A stretch of DNA of 8,406 nt from assembly GCA_020249025.1 (NCBI GenBank), contig JADCGM010000243.1, positions 1 through 8,406 on the forward strand. Reading direction: 5' to 3'. Under the pieces are notes generated by a model. The model was not told the DNA's origin. It worked only from the letters and a program-made list of their open reading frames with translations, and ran no database searches. Positions 1 through 6,786 of this stretch are shown piece after piece; the stretch's first letter is position 1; the number at the start of each line of letters is the position of its first letter. A program made the translations under genes and the position numbers. This stretch comes from Alphaproteobacteria bacterium. GTDB taxonomy: Bacteria; Pseudomonadota; Alphaproteobacteria; Sphingomonadales; Sphingomonadaceae.

Positions 1-1092
1 GGCGACCACCGGCTCGGCGGCACGGACGGGGGCCGTCATCGCCGGCGCAGCGGCGGTGAAGGCCGGCGCGACCGCGGTGAACGCCGAAGTGCTGCGCATC
101 GGCTGCGGCACCGGGCGATGCTCGGCCTGCGCATCGATGCCGGTCGCGACGACCGACACGCGCATGCGGCCCTCGAGGTCCGGATTGAACGCCGAACCGA
201 CAATGATGTTGGCGTCGGGGTCGACCATCTCGCGGATGTGGTTCGCCGCCTCGTCGACCTCCATGAGGCCGAGGTCGTCGCCACCGGTGATGTTGATGAT
301 GACGGCCTTGGCGCCGCGCATCGACACCTCGTCGAGCAGCGGGTTGGCGATCGCCTTCTCCGCCGCCTCGATGGCGCGGTTGTCGCCCGAGGCTTCGCCC
401 GTGCCCATCATCGCCTTGCCCATCTCGGACATGACGGTGCGGATGTCGGCGAAGTCGAGGTTGATGAGGCCCGGCATCATCATGAGGTCGGTGATGCCGC
501 GCACGCCCTGGTGCAGCACCTGATCGGCCATCGCGAACGCCTGCTTGAAGGTGGTGTTGGCGTTGGCGATGAGGAACAGGTTCTGGTTCGGGATGACGAT
601 GAGCGTGTCGACGTGCTTCTGCAGCTCGGCGATGCCCTCCTCGGCGGCGCGCATGCGGCGCGCACCCTCGAACGCAAACGGCTTGGTCACGACGCCAACG
701 GTCAGGATGCCCTTCTCGCGCGCCGCGCGGGCGACGACAGGGGCCGCCCCGGTGCCGGTGCCGCCGCCCATGCCGGCGGTGATGAAGCACATGTGGCTGC
801 CGTCGAGCGCGGTGTCGATCGAGTCCGCGGTCTCCTCGGCGGCGGCCCGGCCGATCTCCGGCCGCGCACCGGCCCCGAGGCCCTGCGTGATCTTGAGCCC
901 GAGCTGGATCCGCTTCTCGGCCGAGGCCCCGGCCAGCGCCTGCGCGTCGGTGTTCGCGACGACGAAATCGACGCCGGCGAGCCCGGCGGCGATCATGTTG
1001 TTGACGGCATTGCCGCCGGCGCCGCCGACGCCGATGACGGTGATGCGAGGCGTCAGCTCGATGAGCTCCGGCCGCTTCAGTTCGAGACCCAT
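1..1092 (-). CDS. ftsZ: Cell division protein FtsZ, C-terminus cut by window edge
   Basis: Tubulin-like GTPase that polymerises into the cytoplasmic Z-ring and recruits the divisome. The frame is open from the ATG at 1092-1090 to the window edge, giving 364 residues without a stop. It begins MGLELKRPEL, then has the nucleotide-binding GVGGAGGNAVNNM segment, the tubulin signature GGGTGTG at about residues 109-115, and the T7-loop NLDFADIR at about 211-218 with the two Asp residues that complete the GTPase site of the adjoining subunit. The globular core ends near residue 320 (VVATGI). An Ala/Pro-rich linker follows, with imperfect AFTAVAP / AFTAAAP / AMTAPV units. The C-terminal peptide that binds FtsA and other partners lies outside the window. 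The start is supported by AGGAGG five bases upstream. ftsA lies 83 nt upstream, and the gap carries paired GANTC sites that may set cell-cycle expression. Confidence 0.97.
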   Translation of the reverse strand, partial: MGLELKRPELIELTPRITVIGVGGAGGNAVNNMIAAGLAGVDFVVANTDAQALAGASAEKRIQLGLKITQGLGAGARPEIGRAAAEETADSIDTALDGSHMCFITAGMGGGTGTGAAPVVARAAREKGILTVGVVTKPFAFEGARRMRAAEEGIAELQKHVDTLIVIPNQNLFLIANANTTFKQAFAMADQVLHQGVRGITDLMMMPGLINLDFADIRTVMSEMGKAMMGTGEASGDNRAIEAAEKAIANPLLDEVSMRGAKAVIINITGGDDLGLMEVDEAANHIREMVDPDANIIVGSAFNPDLEGRMRVSVVATGIDAQAEHRPVPQPMRSTSAFTAVAPAFTAAAPAMTAPVRAAEPVVA

Positions 1093-1097
1093 AACAA

Positions 1098-1103
1098 CCT
1101 CCT
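1098..1103 (-). promoter_or_regulatory. Shine-Dalgarno site of ftsZ
   Basis: The minus strand reads AGGAGG, five bases before the ftsZ ATG. It is the closest match to consensus in the window. It fixes the start codon and fits the high protein output FtsZ needs compared with the mur genes upstream. Confidence 0.85.
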
Positions 1104-1172
1104 GTACACGGCCCTGACTAAGGCCCCCCACAACCATCACCGGAGCGGAATGAACGCCCGCGCCGGCACCAT

Positions 1173-1185
1173 GAATCACAGATTC
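1173..1185. promoter_or_regulatory. Palindromic pair of GANTC sites upstream of ftsZ
   Basis: The plus strand reads GAATCACAGATTC: two GANTC sites in inverted orientation, 3 nt apart, overlapping the ftsA stop codon and 81-93 nt upstream of the ftsZ start. GANTC is the target of the CcrM adenine methyltransferase of alphaproteobacteria. In Caulobacter, transcription of ftsZ is known to depend on CcrM methylation. By eye I find only seven GANTC sites in the whole window, and two of them are here. That this is a working ftsZ control element is an inference. I see no convincing sigma-70 -35/-10 pair or TTAA-N7-TTAA CtrA box around it. Confidence 0.45.
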
Positions 1186-2447
1186 GCGCGAAGCAACTGC
1201 ATCATGCGACCGAGCGCCCCGCGCCCTTCCCCGGCGATCCTGAGACCACCGCGCTCAACGGCGGGAGGGCGGACGATCATGATGTCCTCCGTCCCTTCCG
1301 CCGCGAAGATCGCGAGGCCCGCCAGCGTCGAGAAGGCAGCGCCCTGCTGCGCTTCCGGCAGGCCCGTCAGCCCGCGCGGCCGGCCGAGCCGGACCGACCG
1401 GCCGAGCACGCCCTGCGCGAAATCGGTCACCGACTTCAGCTCCGCGCCGCCGCCGGTCAGAACCACCTGCCGGCCCGACGGCCCGGTGAAGCCCATCTCG
1501 GCAAGCCGGACCCCGACCTCGCCGAACATCATGTCGAGCCGCTGGCGGATGACCGAGATCAGCTGCGAGCGCGTGCAGCGCGTCGCCTCCTGCCCGTCAT
1601 CGTCGCTGATCGGCAGCACCTCGATCATGTCGTGATTGTCCTTCGGCGACGTCGTCGCCGAGCCGTAGAGCGTCTTCATGCGCTCGGCATGGATGCGCTT
1701 GGTCGCGAACGCCGAGGCGATGTCGTCGGTGATGTCGTTCGACCCCATCGCGATCGACGACAGGCCGACGAGCATGCCGCGCGCATAGACCGCGACATTG
1801 GTCACGCCCGCGCCGATCTCGACGAGCGCGACGCCCAGCTCGCGCTCCTCGGGCGCCAGGCAGGCGAGGCCCGCCGCCACCGGCGAGGCGACGATGGTCT
1901 GCACGCCGAGGTGCGCGTTGCGCACGCACAGGTCGAGGTTCTTGATCGGCGGCGCTTCCGACGTGATGAGGTGGATGTCGACGCCGAGGCGGTCGGCGTG
2001 GAACCCGAGCGGATTGGTCACCGGCGTGGTGCCGTCGATGGTGTAGAGCGCGGGCTGGGCATGGAGCACGGTGCGGCCGCGCGGATCGAGGCGCGAGCGG
2101 CCTTCCGCCTGCACATGCTCGATGTCGGCGCGCTCGATGCGGTGGCCGGCGATGTCGACCTCGACCGAAGCGATGTCGCTGTCGAGCCCGCCCGCCGACA
2201 GGTTGACGAGCACCTCCTCGACCTGGACGCCGGCGTTGCGCTCGGCCTGGTCCATCGCCGCGCGGATGGCGTTCTCGGTCTTCTCCATGTCGGCGACGAG
2301 GCCGCGGCGGACGCCCTGGCATGCGCGCTGGCCGACACCGATGACGCGCGGCAGCCCCTCGCCGCCGACCATCGCGATCAGCGCTGCGACCTTGGACGAT
2401 CCGACGTCCAGCGTCGCCACCACCCGTTCACCCCGGCCAGCCGCCAT
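1176..2447 (-). CDS. ftsA: Cell division protein FtsA
   Basis: Actin/Hsp70-fold ATPase of 423 residues, a usual FtsA length. It tethers FtsZ filaments to the inner membrane and helps recruit later division proteins. Visible features in order: phosphate-1 loop DVGSSK (14-19); the FtsA-specific 1C subdomain, roughly 90-165; phosphate-2 region EIGAGVTN (210-217); adenosine motif LTGGGAEL (330-337); and a C-terminal amphipathic helix, GALGRMMQLLRANL (410-423), with basic and hydrophobic faces, typical of the FtsA membrane-targeting tail. The phosphate-2 motif is atypical: Glu and Asn stand where the family usually has Asp (DIGGGTTD-like). The ATG at 2447 is supported by GGAGGG seven bases upstream. 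The gene starts 38 nt beyond the end of ftsQ and is followed by ftsZ after 83 nt. Confidence 0.97.
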   Translation of the reverse strand: MAAGRGERVVATLDVGSSKVAALIAMVGGEGLPRVIGVGQRACQGVRRGLVADMEKTENAIRAAMDQAERNAGVQVEEVLVNLSAGGLDSDIASVEVDIAGHRIERADIEHVQAEGRSRLDPRGRTVLHAQPALYTIDGTTPVTNPLGFHADRLGVDIHLITSEAPPIKNLDLCVRNAHLGVQTIVASPVAAGLACLAPEERELGVALVEIGAGVTNVAVYARGMLVGLSSIAMGSNDITDDIASAFATKRIHAERMKTLYGSATTSPKDNHDMIEVLPISDDDGQEATRCTRSQLISVIRQRLDMMFGEVGVRLAEMGFTGPSGRQVVLTGGGAELKSVTDFAQGVLGRSVRLGRPRGLTGLPEAQQGAAFSTLAGLAIFAAEGTEDIMIVRPPAVERGGLRIAGEGRGALGRMMQLLRANL

Positions 2448-2454
2448 CTCAGCA

Positions 2455-2460
2455 CCCTCC
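2455..2460 (-). promoter_or_regulatory. Shine-Dalgarno site of ftsA
   Basis: The minus strand reads GGAGGG, seven bases before the ftsA ATG, inside the 38-nt ftsQ-ftsA spacer. It supports the start at 2447 and suggests that ftsA initiates independently rather than by stop-start coupling to ftsQ. Confidence 0.75.
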
Positions 2461-2485
2461 CGCCACAGCTAAATCCCACCACCCA

Positions 2486-3382
2486 CTAGATCGTCGTCCC
2501 GCCTTCGACCGGAAGCGCCTTCGCGCCCGGGTCGACCGAGGTCCGAACCACCATCTTGTCACCGAGCCGCATGTCGAAGCGGGCGAAGCCCTGCTCCAGC
2601 AAGGGGCTCTTCTCATCCATCTGCGCAAACAGCTTCAAGGCACGTTTCGCCTGTGCGTCGCCTTCGGGCAGCGCCAGCGTCTCGCCGGTCTTGAAGCGGA
2701 GATCCCAGCGCCGCTGGCCGATCCAGATCGCCGCATCGAAGCGGCGGTAGATGTCCGGGTGCGCGGCGAGCATCGCCAGCAGCTCGCCGGTGCGCAGATT
2801 GGCGCGTCCGCCGACCACCATCGGCAGCGTCGCGAAGCGCTCCAGCCCCTGCCGCGTCAGGACATTGCCGTCGGCATCGATCACAGCGAGGCGGCGGCGA
2901 TACTGCCACAGCGCCGCCGGCTTGCGCTCGGCGACGTCGATGACGAGCGTGTCGGGCAGCCGCCGCTGGACGCTGGCGTCCGCCACCCACGGCAGCGTGA
3001 GCAGCCGGGCGCGCACCTCGTCGAGATCGACGAGCAGCATCGAGTTGGACGCGCCCTGCAGGGCCGCCGACTGCACCGCGAGCTTCGACAGATATTTGGT
3101 GCCGGTGATCTCGACATGGCGGACTTCGAAGCCGGCCCCGCCGACCGAGCGCGCGGTGTCGAACCACATCTGCTGCGGCACGCCCGCCAGCCAGAGTCCG
3201 GCCGCGGTCCCAGCGACGACAAGGGCAGCGACGCCGCCCGCCACCCAGCGCCGCATCCGGCCCGGCCCCAGCGGCACCCGCACCGCCGGCTCGCGCGCGA
3301 CGCGGCCGGCCGGGCGCTTCGCCGGCTTGCGCGCCGCGGGCTTGGGCATTTCGCCCCGCCGGAGGGAGATGCGCTCGCTCAC
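2486..3382 (-). CDS. ftsQ: Cell division protein FtsQ
   Basis: Bitopic inner-membrane divisome protein (FtsQ/DivIB family) that forms the FtsQ-FtsB-FtsL subcomplex and signals between the cytoplasmic ring and septal peptidoglycan synthesis. The 298-residue product has a Lys/Arg/Pro/Ala-rich cytoplasmic tail (about 1-45), one membrane segment (about 46-67), and a periplasmic POTRA domain from about 85 to 152. The POTRA domain has the characteristic LPWVADASVQRRLPDTLVI stretch at 130-148, followed by ERKPAALWQ. The FtsQ-type C-terminal domain completes the protein. The start is a GTG at 3382-3380 that overlaps the ddl stop (GTGA) and has GGAGG seven bases upstream. An internal ATG at residue 12 is possible but has a poorer ribosome site. 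The overlap implies translational coupling to ddl. Confidence 0.95.
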   Translation of the reverse strand: MSERISLRRGEMPKPAARKPAKRPAGRVAREPAVRVPLGPGRMRRWVAGGVAALVVAGTAAGLWLAGVPQQMWFDTARSVGGAGFEVRHVEITGTKYLSKLAVQSAALQGASNSMLLVDLDEVRARLLTLPWVADASVQRRLPDTLVIDVAERKPAALWQYRRRLAVIDADGNVLTRQGLERFATLPMVVGGRANLRTGELLAMLAAHPDIYRRFDAAIWIGQRRWDLRFKTGETLALPEGDAQAKRALKLFAQMDEKSPLLEQGFARFDMRLGDKMVVRTSVDPGAKALPVEGGTTI

Positions 3383-4296
3383 AGCGCCGCCTCCAGGATG
3401 CGTCCGACGAGCGTGTCGTAATCGATGCCGCGATGGCGCGCCTGCTCGGGCACAAGGCTCAGCGGCGTCATCCCCGGCTGGGTGTTCACTTCCAGCAGGT
3501 AGAGCCCGGCCACCCCCTGGCTGTCGTCAAAGCGGAAGTCGGAGCGCGAGGCGCCCTTGCAGCCGAGCACCCGGTGCGCGAGCAGCGCCATGTCGAGCGC
3601 GGCCTGCGTCACGTCCGCCGGCAGCTCGGCCGGGCAGACATGGGTCGTCAGCCCGTCGGTGTATTTGGCGTCGTAATCGTAGAAGCCGCGCTTGGCGATC
3701 AGCTCGGTCACCGCCAGCGCCTCGTCGTCGAGCACCGCGACGGTCAGCTCGCGCCCGGCGATGAACGGCTCGGCGAGCAGCTGATCATATTCGGCCCACG
3801 GTCCCGGCACGTCGCGGCCGATGGGGTCGCCGTAGTTGCCGCCCGCGGTGACGATGGCGACGCCGACCGACGAGCCCTCGTTGACGGGCTTCAGCACATA
3901 GGGCCGCGGCAGCGGATCGCCGTCATGGACCGACTTCGCGTCGATGACCTTGCCCGACGGCATCCGCACGCCCGCCGGCACGAGGACGCGCTTGGTCAGC
4001 TCCTTGTCGATGGCGATGACCGAAGTGGCGAGACCCGAATGGGTGTAGGGAATGCCGAGCAGGTCGAGCAGCCCCTGCACCGTCCCGTCCTCGCCGGGCG
4101 TGCCGTGCAGGCAGTTGAACACGACATCGGGCGCAACCTCGCGCAGCCGCGCCGCCACGTCGCGGTCCATGTCGATCTCGGTGACGCGGTGCCCCAGCCG
4201 CCGCAACGCCTCGGCGACGCCGCGGCCAGTGACGAGCGACACCTCGCGCTCGGCCGACCAGCCGCCCATCAGGACTGCGACGTGGCGCGGCGTCAT
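3379..4296 (-). CDS. ddl: D-alanine--D-alanine ligase
   Basis: Cytoplasmic ATP-grasp ligase that joins two D-alanines into the dipeptide used by MurF to finish the peptidoglycan stem. With the ATG at 4296 the product is 305 residues, almost the same as E. coli DdlB. Visible features: N-terminal VAVLMGGWSAEREVSL (6-21) with the substrate-binding Glu at 16; the loop EGSSVG (140-145) with the serine that contacts the dipeptide; FYDYDAKY (205-212) with the omega-loop Lys/Tyr; and SRSDFR plus LLEVNTQPGMT (250-277) with the Mg-binding Asp, Glu and Asn. The frame stays open upstream to 4500, but that extension runs through an inverted repeat and into murB, so it is rejected. The ribosome site is weak (only GGGA). 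The gene sits 157 nt from murB and overlaps ftsQ by 4 nt. Confidence 0.95.
   Translation of the reverse strand: MTPRHVAVLMGGWSAEREVSLVTGRGVAEALRRLGHRVTEIDMDRDVAARLREVAPDVVFNCLHGTPGEDGTVQGLLDLLGIPYTHSGLATSVIAIDKELTKRVLVPAGVRMPSGKVIDAKSVHDGDPLPRPYVLKPVNEGSSVGVAIVTAGGNYGDPIGRDVPGPWAEYDQLLAEPFIAGRELTVAVLDDEALAVTELIAKRGFYDYDAKYTDGLTTHVCPAELPADVTQAALDMALLAHRVLGCKGASRSDFRFDDSQGVAGLYLLEVNTQPGMTPLSLVPEQARHRGIDYDTLVGRILEAAL
3390..3394 (-). promoter_or_regulatory. Shine-Dalgarno site of ftsQ
   Basis: The minus strand reads GGAGG, seven bases before the GTG start of ftsQ and inside the last codons of ddl. It decides in favour of the GTG at 3382 over the ATG eleven codons downstream at 3349. Confidence 0.7.
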
Positions 4297-4326
4297 CGGC
4301 CGGTCCCGCACGCTTGCACAATTGCG

Positions 4327-4433
4327 ATGCGTGCTTCGACTTCGCTCAGCATGAGCGGGGTTTGGGGATTGCACGAAAGTGAGATGTGCAGCCCACAGGT
4401 CCCGCTCATGCTGAGCGAAGTCGAAGCACGCAT
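4327..4433. repeat. REPIN-like inverted repeat between murB and ddl
   Basis: Two perfect 33-nt inverted arms, 4327-4359 and 4401-4433, flank a 41-nt centre. Each arm contains the palindrome GCTCAGCATGAGC and the segment CTTCGACTTCGC. The centre can continue the stem imperfectly: 4360-4374 against 4386-4400, with 9 of 15 Watson-Crick pairs, leaving an 11-nt loop at 4375-4385. The layout, two inverted REP-like units around a short centre, is that of a REPIN. The motif CGAAGTCGAAG resembles an intergenic repeat family I recall from sphingomonads. It carries no ORF of its own. In the operon mRNA it would form a very strong hairpin starting 21 nt after the murB stop codon and ending 30 nt before the ddl start. 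There is no run of U after it, so it is not a standard intrinsic terminator. Confidence 0.85.
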
Positions 4434-4453
4434 GACCTGATCGCAACCGACCC

Positions 4454-5368
4454 TCACAGCGCCACCCCCACGCGCTCAATCTCCCATTCCAGTTCGACAC
4501 CGGTCGCCGCCTTCACGCGCCGCCGGACTTCCTCGCCTAGCGCCTCGATGTCGGCGCCGGTCGCGCCGCCGGTGTTCAGCAGGAAGTTGGTGTGCTTTTC
4601 GCTGACCTGCGCGCCGCCCAGCTGCAGCCCTCGGCAACCGGCGGCGTCCACCAGGCGCCACGCCTTGTCGCCCGGCGGATTCTTGAAAGTCGAGCCGCCG
4701 GTGCGGCTGCGCAGCGGCTGCGAGGCCTCGCGCTCGGCAGCGATGCGATCCATCTCGGCGGTGATGGCGGCCTTGTCGCCCGCCACGCCCCGGAACAGCG
4801 CCTCGATGACGACATGGCCGTCGGGCAGCGCCGAGTGGCGATAGGTGTAGGCGAAGCGGGCCGAGGGCCACACCTCGATGGCGCCTTCGCGCGTGACGAC
4901 GGTCGCCTCGACGAGAATGTCCGAACAGTCGCGGCCATAGGCCCCGGCGTTCATCCGCACCGCGCCGCCGACCGTCCCCGGAATGCCGCGCAGGAATTCG
5001 AGTCCGCCAAGCGACGCATCGCGCGCCGCCGACGCGACCGTGATGCCCATCGCCGCACCCCCGGCGCGGATGAGATCACCGTCGATCGTCACCTTGGCGA
5101 AGGCCTTGGGCAGCCGCACCACGACGCCCGGCACGCCGCCGTCGCGCACGATAAGGTTCGATCCGACCCCCACCGCCAGCACCGGCACGTCGCCGGGCAG
5201 CGCCTTGAGGAACGCGGCGAGGTCGGCCGCATCCTTCGGGCGGAACATCCACTCCGCCGCCCCGCCCGCCCGGAACCAGATGAAATCAGCCAGCGAGGCG
5301 TTGCGGGTGAGCTCCCCCTTCACCGCCGGCAGCGCCGGGACAGACTTGGTGGCGGCGAGCGCCGTCAT
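4454..5368 (-). CDS. murB: UDP-N-acetylenolpyruvoylglucosamine reductase
   Basis: Cytoplasmic FAD enzyme that uses NADPH to reduce UDP-GlcNAc-enolpyruvate to UDP-MurNAc, the second committed step of peptidoglycan precursor synthesis. The 304-residue product shows the FAD-binding segments VGVGSNLIVRDGG (67-79) and GIPGTVGGAVRMNAGAYG (128-145), YRHS (176-179) with the active-site-type Arg, GGSTFKNP (224-231) with the proton-donating Ser at 226, and a C-terminal LEWEIERVG (293-301), where Glu296 probably fills the catalytic Glu role. The length is shorter than E. coli MurB (342) and matches the short type II enzymes. The ATG at 5368 overlaps the murC stop (ATGA) and has AGGG four bases upstream. 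The in-frame ATG at 5422 would run 54 nt further into murC and is not used here. Confidence 0.96.
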   Translation of the reverse strand: MTALAATKSVPALPAVKGELTRNASLADFIWFRAGGAAEWMFRPKDAADLAAFLKALPGDVPVLAVGVGSNLIVRDGGVPGVVVRLPKAFAKVTIDGDLIRAGGAAMGITVASAARDASLGGLEFLRGIPGTVGGAVRMNAGAYGRDCSDILVEATVVTREGAIEVWPSARFAYTYRHSALPDGHVVIEALFRGVAGDKAAITAEMDRIAAEREASQPLRSRTGGSTFKNPPGDKAWRLVDAAGCRGLQLGGAQVSEKHTNFLLNTGGATGADIEALGEEVRRRVKAATGVELEWEIERVGVAL

Positions 5369-6786
5369 GCCGCCCTGCCCTTGCGTTCGGTTTCGATGGC
5401 GGCGGCAAGACCCGCGGCCCATTTGGTGATGTCGCCCGCGCCGAGGCAGACGACCATGTCGTCGGGCCGCGCCAGCTGCGCCAGCTGGTGCGCCAGATGC
5501 TCCGGCCCGTCGGTCGTCAGCACGAAGCGGTGGCCCGAGCGCTTCAACCCTTGCGCCAGCGCATCGGCGTCGACACCCTCGATCGGCTGCTCGCCCGCCG
5601 CATAGACGGGCGCCACGACGACGACGTCGGCATCGTTGAAGGCGGTCTGGAAGTCGCCCATCAGGTCGCGCAGCCGCGTGAAGCGGTGCGGCTGGACGAC
5701 GGCGATCACCCGCGCCTTGGCACCCTCGCGCGCGGCGGCGAGCACCGCGCGGATCTCGACCGGATGGTGGCCGTAATCGTCGATGATCGTCGTACCGTCG
5801 ACCTCGCCAACCTTGGTGAAGCGCCGCTTCACGCCGCCGAACTTCGCAAAGCCGGTGCGGATCACGTCATCGGGGATGCCGAGCTGAAGCGCGACCGCGA
5901 TCGCCGACAGTGCGTTCTGGACATTGTGGCGGCCGGGCATCGGCATCTCGACGCCCTCGATCCGGCGTTCGCCATTGCGGTCGCGAATGGTCACGTCGAA
6001 GCGGTTGCCGCCCGGGATCGGGGTGACGTTGTCCCCGCGCACGTCGGCCTGGCCCGAGAACCCGTAGGTGATGATGCGGCGGTCGCCCACCTTCGGCAGC
6101 AGCGCCTGCACTTCCGGATGGTCGATGCAGAGAATGGCCGCGCCGTAGAAGGGCACCTTCTCGATGAACTCGACGAAGCCGGCCTTCACCCTCTCGAAGT
6201 CGCCCCAGTGATCGAGGTGCTCGGGATCGATGTTGGTGACGATGGCGAAGACGCCGCCCAGACGCAGGAAGGAGCCGTCGGACTCGTCGGCCTCGACGAC
6301 CATCCACTCGCCCGCGCCCACGCGCGCATTCGAGCCGTAGGTGTTGATGATGCCGCCGTTGATGACGGTCGGGTCGAGATTGCCGGCGTCCAGCAGCGCC
6401 GCGACCATCGAGGTCGTCGTCGTCTTGCCGTGGGTGCCCGCGACCGCGACGCAGCGCTTCAGGCGCATTAGCTCGGCGAGCATCTCGGCACGGCGGACCA
6501 CCGGGATGCGCCGCTCGATGGCGAGATCGACCTCGGGGTTGCCCTTCTTGATCGCGGTCGAGATCACCACGACCGCGGCGTCGCCGAGGTTCTCGGCCTT
6601 GTGGCCGATGGCGACCGGGATGCCCTTCTTGCGCAGGCCCTCGACGACATAGCCCTCGGCGACGTCGGAACCCTGCACCTTGTAGCCGAGGTTCGCCATT
6701 ACCTCGGCGATGCCGGACATGCCGATGCCGCCGATGCCGATGAAGTGAATGGTGCCGATGTCGAGGGCGAGGCCGGGGCCGGTCAT
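5365..6786 (-). CDS. murC: UDP-N-acetylmuramate--L-alanine ligase
   Basis: Cytoplasmic Mur ligase that adds L-Ala to UDP-MurNAc using ATP. The 473-residue length is usual for MurC. Three-domain layout: an N-terminal UDP-binding Rossmann domain beginning IHFIGIGGIGMSG (13-25); a central ATPase domain with P-loop GTHGKTTTT (117-125), EADESDGSF (165-173) and NIDPEHLDHWG (185-195); and a C-terminal amino-acid-binding domain with DDYGHHPVEI (336-345) and QPHRFTRLRDL (365-375). The start at 6786 overlaps the murG stop (ATGA) and has GGAG seven bases upstream. The same frame stays open upstream for some 1,160 more bases across murG, but that is a high-GC artefact. The 3' end overlaps murB by 4 nt, so murG, murC and murB are probably translationally coupled. 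Confidence 0.97.
   Translation of the reverse strand: MTGPGLALDIGTIHFIGIGGIGMSGIAEVMANLGYKVQGSDVAEGYVVEGLRKKGIPVAIGHKAENLGDAAVVVISTAIKKGNPEVDLAIERRIPVVRRAEMLAELMRLKRCVAVAGTHGKTTTTSMVAALLDAGNLDPTVINGGIINTYGSNARVGAGEWMVVEADESDGSFLRLGGVFAIVTNIDPEHLDHWGDFERVKAGFVEFIEKVPFYGAAILCIDHPEVQALLPKVGDRRIITYGFSGQADVRGDNVTPIPGGNRFDVTIRDRNGERRIEGVEMPMPGRHNVQNALSAIAVALQLGIPDDVIRTGFAKFGGVKRRFTKVGEVDGTTIIDDYGHHPVEIRAVLAAAREGAKARVIAVVQPHRFTRLRDLMGDFQTAFNDADVVVVAPVYAAGEQPIEGVDADALAQGLKRSGHRFVLTTDGPEHLAHQLAQLARPDDMVVCLGAGDITKWAAGLAAAIETERKGRAA

Noticed and set aside
1108..1126. Small hairpin in the ftsA-ftsZ gap (GGCC...GGCC)
   Set aside because: The stem is only about four solid base pairs with a mismatch next to it and no T-run, too weak to call a terminator or regulator.
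1137..1172. An 11-codon ORF between ftsA and ftsZ
   Set aside because: It starts at an ATG just after the ftsA stop but has no ribosome-binding site. Its length is expected by chance.
118..1635. A 505-residue plus-strand ORF opposite ftsZ and the end of ftsA
   Set aside because: It is antisense to conserved FtsZ and FtsA coding sequence, has an Asp/Arg/Gly/Ala-rich composition typical of GC-rich shadows, and shows no recognisable domain.
4327..4433. Intrinsic transcription terminator after murB
   Set aside because: The hairpin is strong, but the minus strand has no T-run after it, and it lies inside an operon whose downstream genes are co-directional. A processing or attenuation role remains possible.
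4317..4443. Target-site duplication flanking the inverted repeat
   Set aside because: I compared both flanks and found no direct repeat. The only similarity is inverted (TTGCG), which points to a longer repeat arm and not to a duplication.
3379..4500. A longer Ddl of 373 residues starting at 4500
   Set aside because: The extra 68 residues translate the inverted repeat (FDFAQHERD and AERSRSTH peptides) and overlap the end of murB. The family start aligns with the ATG at 4296.
4454..5422. A longer MurB of 322 residues starting at 5422
   Set aside because: The extra 18 residues are basic and low in information and lie inside murC. The ATG at 5368 makes the ATGA overlap seen elsewhere in this operon.
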